64,000 nt of DNA. It comes from Proteiniphilum sp. UBA5384 (GTDB taxonomy: Bacteria; Bacteroidota; Bacteroidia; Bacteroidales; Dysgonomonadaceae). The notes under the pieces are model-generated. The model was not told where the DNA came from. It did no database searches and saw nothing but the letters and a program-made list of their open reading frames with translations. Location of the stretch: assembly GCF_002410825.1 (NCBI RefSeq), contig NZ_DHOS01000030.1, forward strand, positions 166,178-230,177, in the 5' to 3' direction. This document shows, one piece after another, positions 63,018 through 64,000 of the stretch. Position 1 is the stretch's first letter; each line of letters starts with the position of its first letter. Position numbers and translations under genes: made by a program.

Positions 63018-63796
63018 AGCTTATCGATACCCATGCGCATCTCTTTGCTGAAGAATTTCAGGATGATTTGTCGGCGGTAGTTGCCCGGGCAAAAGAGATA
63101 GGGGTGGAGAAAGTGTTATTACCTAATATTGATGAGGAATCCATATCCCGCTTGAATGTATGCGGATTGAATTATCCCGGTTTTTTTTATCCTATGATGG
63201 GACTTCATCCTACCAGTGTGAAGCCTCATTGGCAAAAACAATTAGAACCTATCTATCGGGAATTGAATAGCGGGGATTATATTGCTGTGGGGGAAATAGG
63301 AGTTGACCTCTATTGGGATACTTCGCTACAGGAGGCTCAGATAGGAGCCTTTGAAGAACAATTAAAATGGAGTATAGAAAAGGATCTCCCTGTTTCTATT
63401 CATTTCAGGAACGCTACTGAAGAAGTGATAAAAAGTATTCGAAGAGTGGGGGCATCATCATTGAGAGGAGTCTTTCATAGCTTTGGAGGTAATAGCGCCG
63501 AGCTTGAAGAGATACTAGAATTGGATAACTTCCTTATAGGAATTAATGGTGTGGTAACTTTCAAAAATTCGGGCTTATCCGGGATACTTAAACATTGCCC
63601 AACCGATCGGGTAGTACTTGAAACTGATTCCCCCTATCTTGCTCCTGTTCCCTATAGAGGAAAAAGAAATGAGTCTTCTTATCTGACGTATATTCTCGCA
63701 CAATTGGCGGAAATATGGAATCAGAGCATAGAATTGGTTGCACAGACTACCAGTTGTAACGCTAAAAAATTATTCAACTTTGAAGATGATGATTGA
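63014..63796 (+). CDS. tatD: TatD-family metal-dependent hydrolase (DNase)
   Basis: A 260-residue amidohydrolase-fold protein with the TatD metal ligands: DTHAHL (Asp5, His7, His9), GEIGVDLYWD (Glu near residue 94), SIHFRNA (His), GVFHSFGG (His) and LETDSPYLAPVP (Asp). TatD enzymes are 3'-5' exonucleases on DNA and RNA in oxidative-damage repair. The start overlaps the stop of the upstream gene by four bases (ATGA), so translation is probably coupled. Confidence 0.95.
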   Translation: MKLIDTHAHLFAEEFQDDLSAVVARAKEIGVEKVLLPNIDEESISRLNVCGLNYPGFFYPMMGLHPTSVKPHWQKQLEPIYRELNSGDYIAVGEIGVDLYWDTSLQEAQIGAFEEQLKWSIEKDLPVSIHFRNATEEVIKSIRRVGASSLRGVFHSFGGNSAELEEILELDNFLIGINGVVTFKNSGLSGILKHCPTDRVVLETDSPYLAPVPYRGKRNESSYLTYILAQLAEIWNQSIELVAQTTSCNAKKLFNFEDDD

Positions 63797-63879
63797 TGTT
63801 CATATTTCAAGCGGAAGAGTGAAAATAGTTTTTTATTAAATTTATTACGGTAGAAATGGTATATAATTGATAAATTCCG

Positions 63880-63966
63880 TATTTTTGCTACCCGAATGGA
63901 GCGGGAATGAAATTTTTTTTGTAATTTGCACCCGTTTTCGGAAAAATCTCTTTCAGAAGAGATTTT
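63880..63966 (+). promoter_or_regulatory. Upstream region of tRNA-Ser: -7 box and hairpin
   Basis: TATTTTTG (63880-63887) matches TAnnTTTG; TAATTTGC near 63921 is a second, one-base-short candidate. A perfect 10-bp hairpin, AAAATCTCTT (63943-63952) and AAGAGATTTT (63957-63966) with a 4-base loop, lies 12 bases before the tRNA. It may mark tRNA precursor processing or end the tatD transcript. Confidence 0.45.
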
Positions 63967-63978
63967 CATTCTCTAAAG

Positions 63979-64000
63979 GGAGAGATGCTCGAGTGGTTGA
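63979..64000 (+). tRNA. tRNA-Ser, 5' part only
   Basis: The last 22 bases begin GGAGAGA (acceptor strand), then TG and CTCGAGTGGTTGA, the D-arm start typical of bacterial serine tRNAs (compare GGAGAGATGGCCGAGTGGTCGA). The anticodon lies beyond the window, so the isoacceptor is unknown. Confidence 0.75.

Noticed and set aside
1..64000. CRISPR arrays, insertion sequences, prophage or integrase genes
   Set aside because: No regularly spaced direct repeats, transposase, integrase or phage structural genes were seen on either strand.

Overview
The window reads as a chromosomal stretch of a Bacteroidales bacterium, probably near Dysgonomonas, Proteiniphilum, Petrimonas or Parabacteroides. The reasons are a SusC/SusD pair, FimA/FimB-type (type V) pilins, two proteins with type IX secretion C-terminal domains, DUF3575 and HU-like Bacteroidetes proteins, and repeated promoters of the Bacteroidetes form TAnnTTTG (sometimes with a TTTG-like box about 19 bases upstream) with few Shine-Dalgarno sites. 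Species placement is inference. I saw no CRISPR array, insertion sequence, rRNA or prophage.

Layout. 1-10157 (minus strand) is one operon for protein or peptide use: a secreted subtilisin-like protease, an S9 prolyl-oligopeptidase-type protease, a SusC transporter, its SusD lipoprotein and two further lipoproteins, the last running off the left edge. 10392-12548 (minus) is an EF-G paralogue with altered GTPase motifs, divergent from a calcium-type P-type ATPase (12900-15575). A carboxyltransferase gene fragment follows. 15994-18184 (minus) holds a HIT protein, greA and a thioredoxin-fold lipoprotein that has lost its CxxC. 18735-23025 (plus) is an energy-transduction operon, exbB-exbD-exbD-tonB plus a phosphate-binding-like lipoprotein; its first three genes are markedly GC-rich.

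23294-48908 (plus) is the accessory heart of the window: a hybrid histidine kinase/AraC regulator, an HU-like protein, two pilin-plus-anchor modules, a DUF3575 outer-membrane protein, an OmpA-type peptidoglycan-binding protein, a Calx-beta protein, two giant adhesin-like proteins with type IX sorting domains that share a roughly 620-residue C-terminal half, an OmpA-like lipoprotein and several unknown secreted proteins. It looks like a composite surface apparatus in which a type V pilus, a cell-wall anchor and type IX-secreted adhesins are co-encoded.

49081-64000 is mostly housekeeping: pnp, coaA, htpG, an ECF sigma factor, a CaCA cation exchanger, lon, trmN6, hpt, a second tonB, a polyprenyl synthase, tatD and the start of a tRNA-Ser. 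A gene of unknown function at 62322 is a paralogue of the last gene of the accessory cluster (48237).

The observations I rate highest are the composite pilus/type IX cluster, the terminator-like hairpins inside the leaders of greA (overlapped by a 23-codon ORF) and of the EF-G paralogue, the modular adhesin pair, the cysteine-less thioredoxin-fold lipoprotein, and the compositional island confined to exbB-exbD-exbD.
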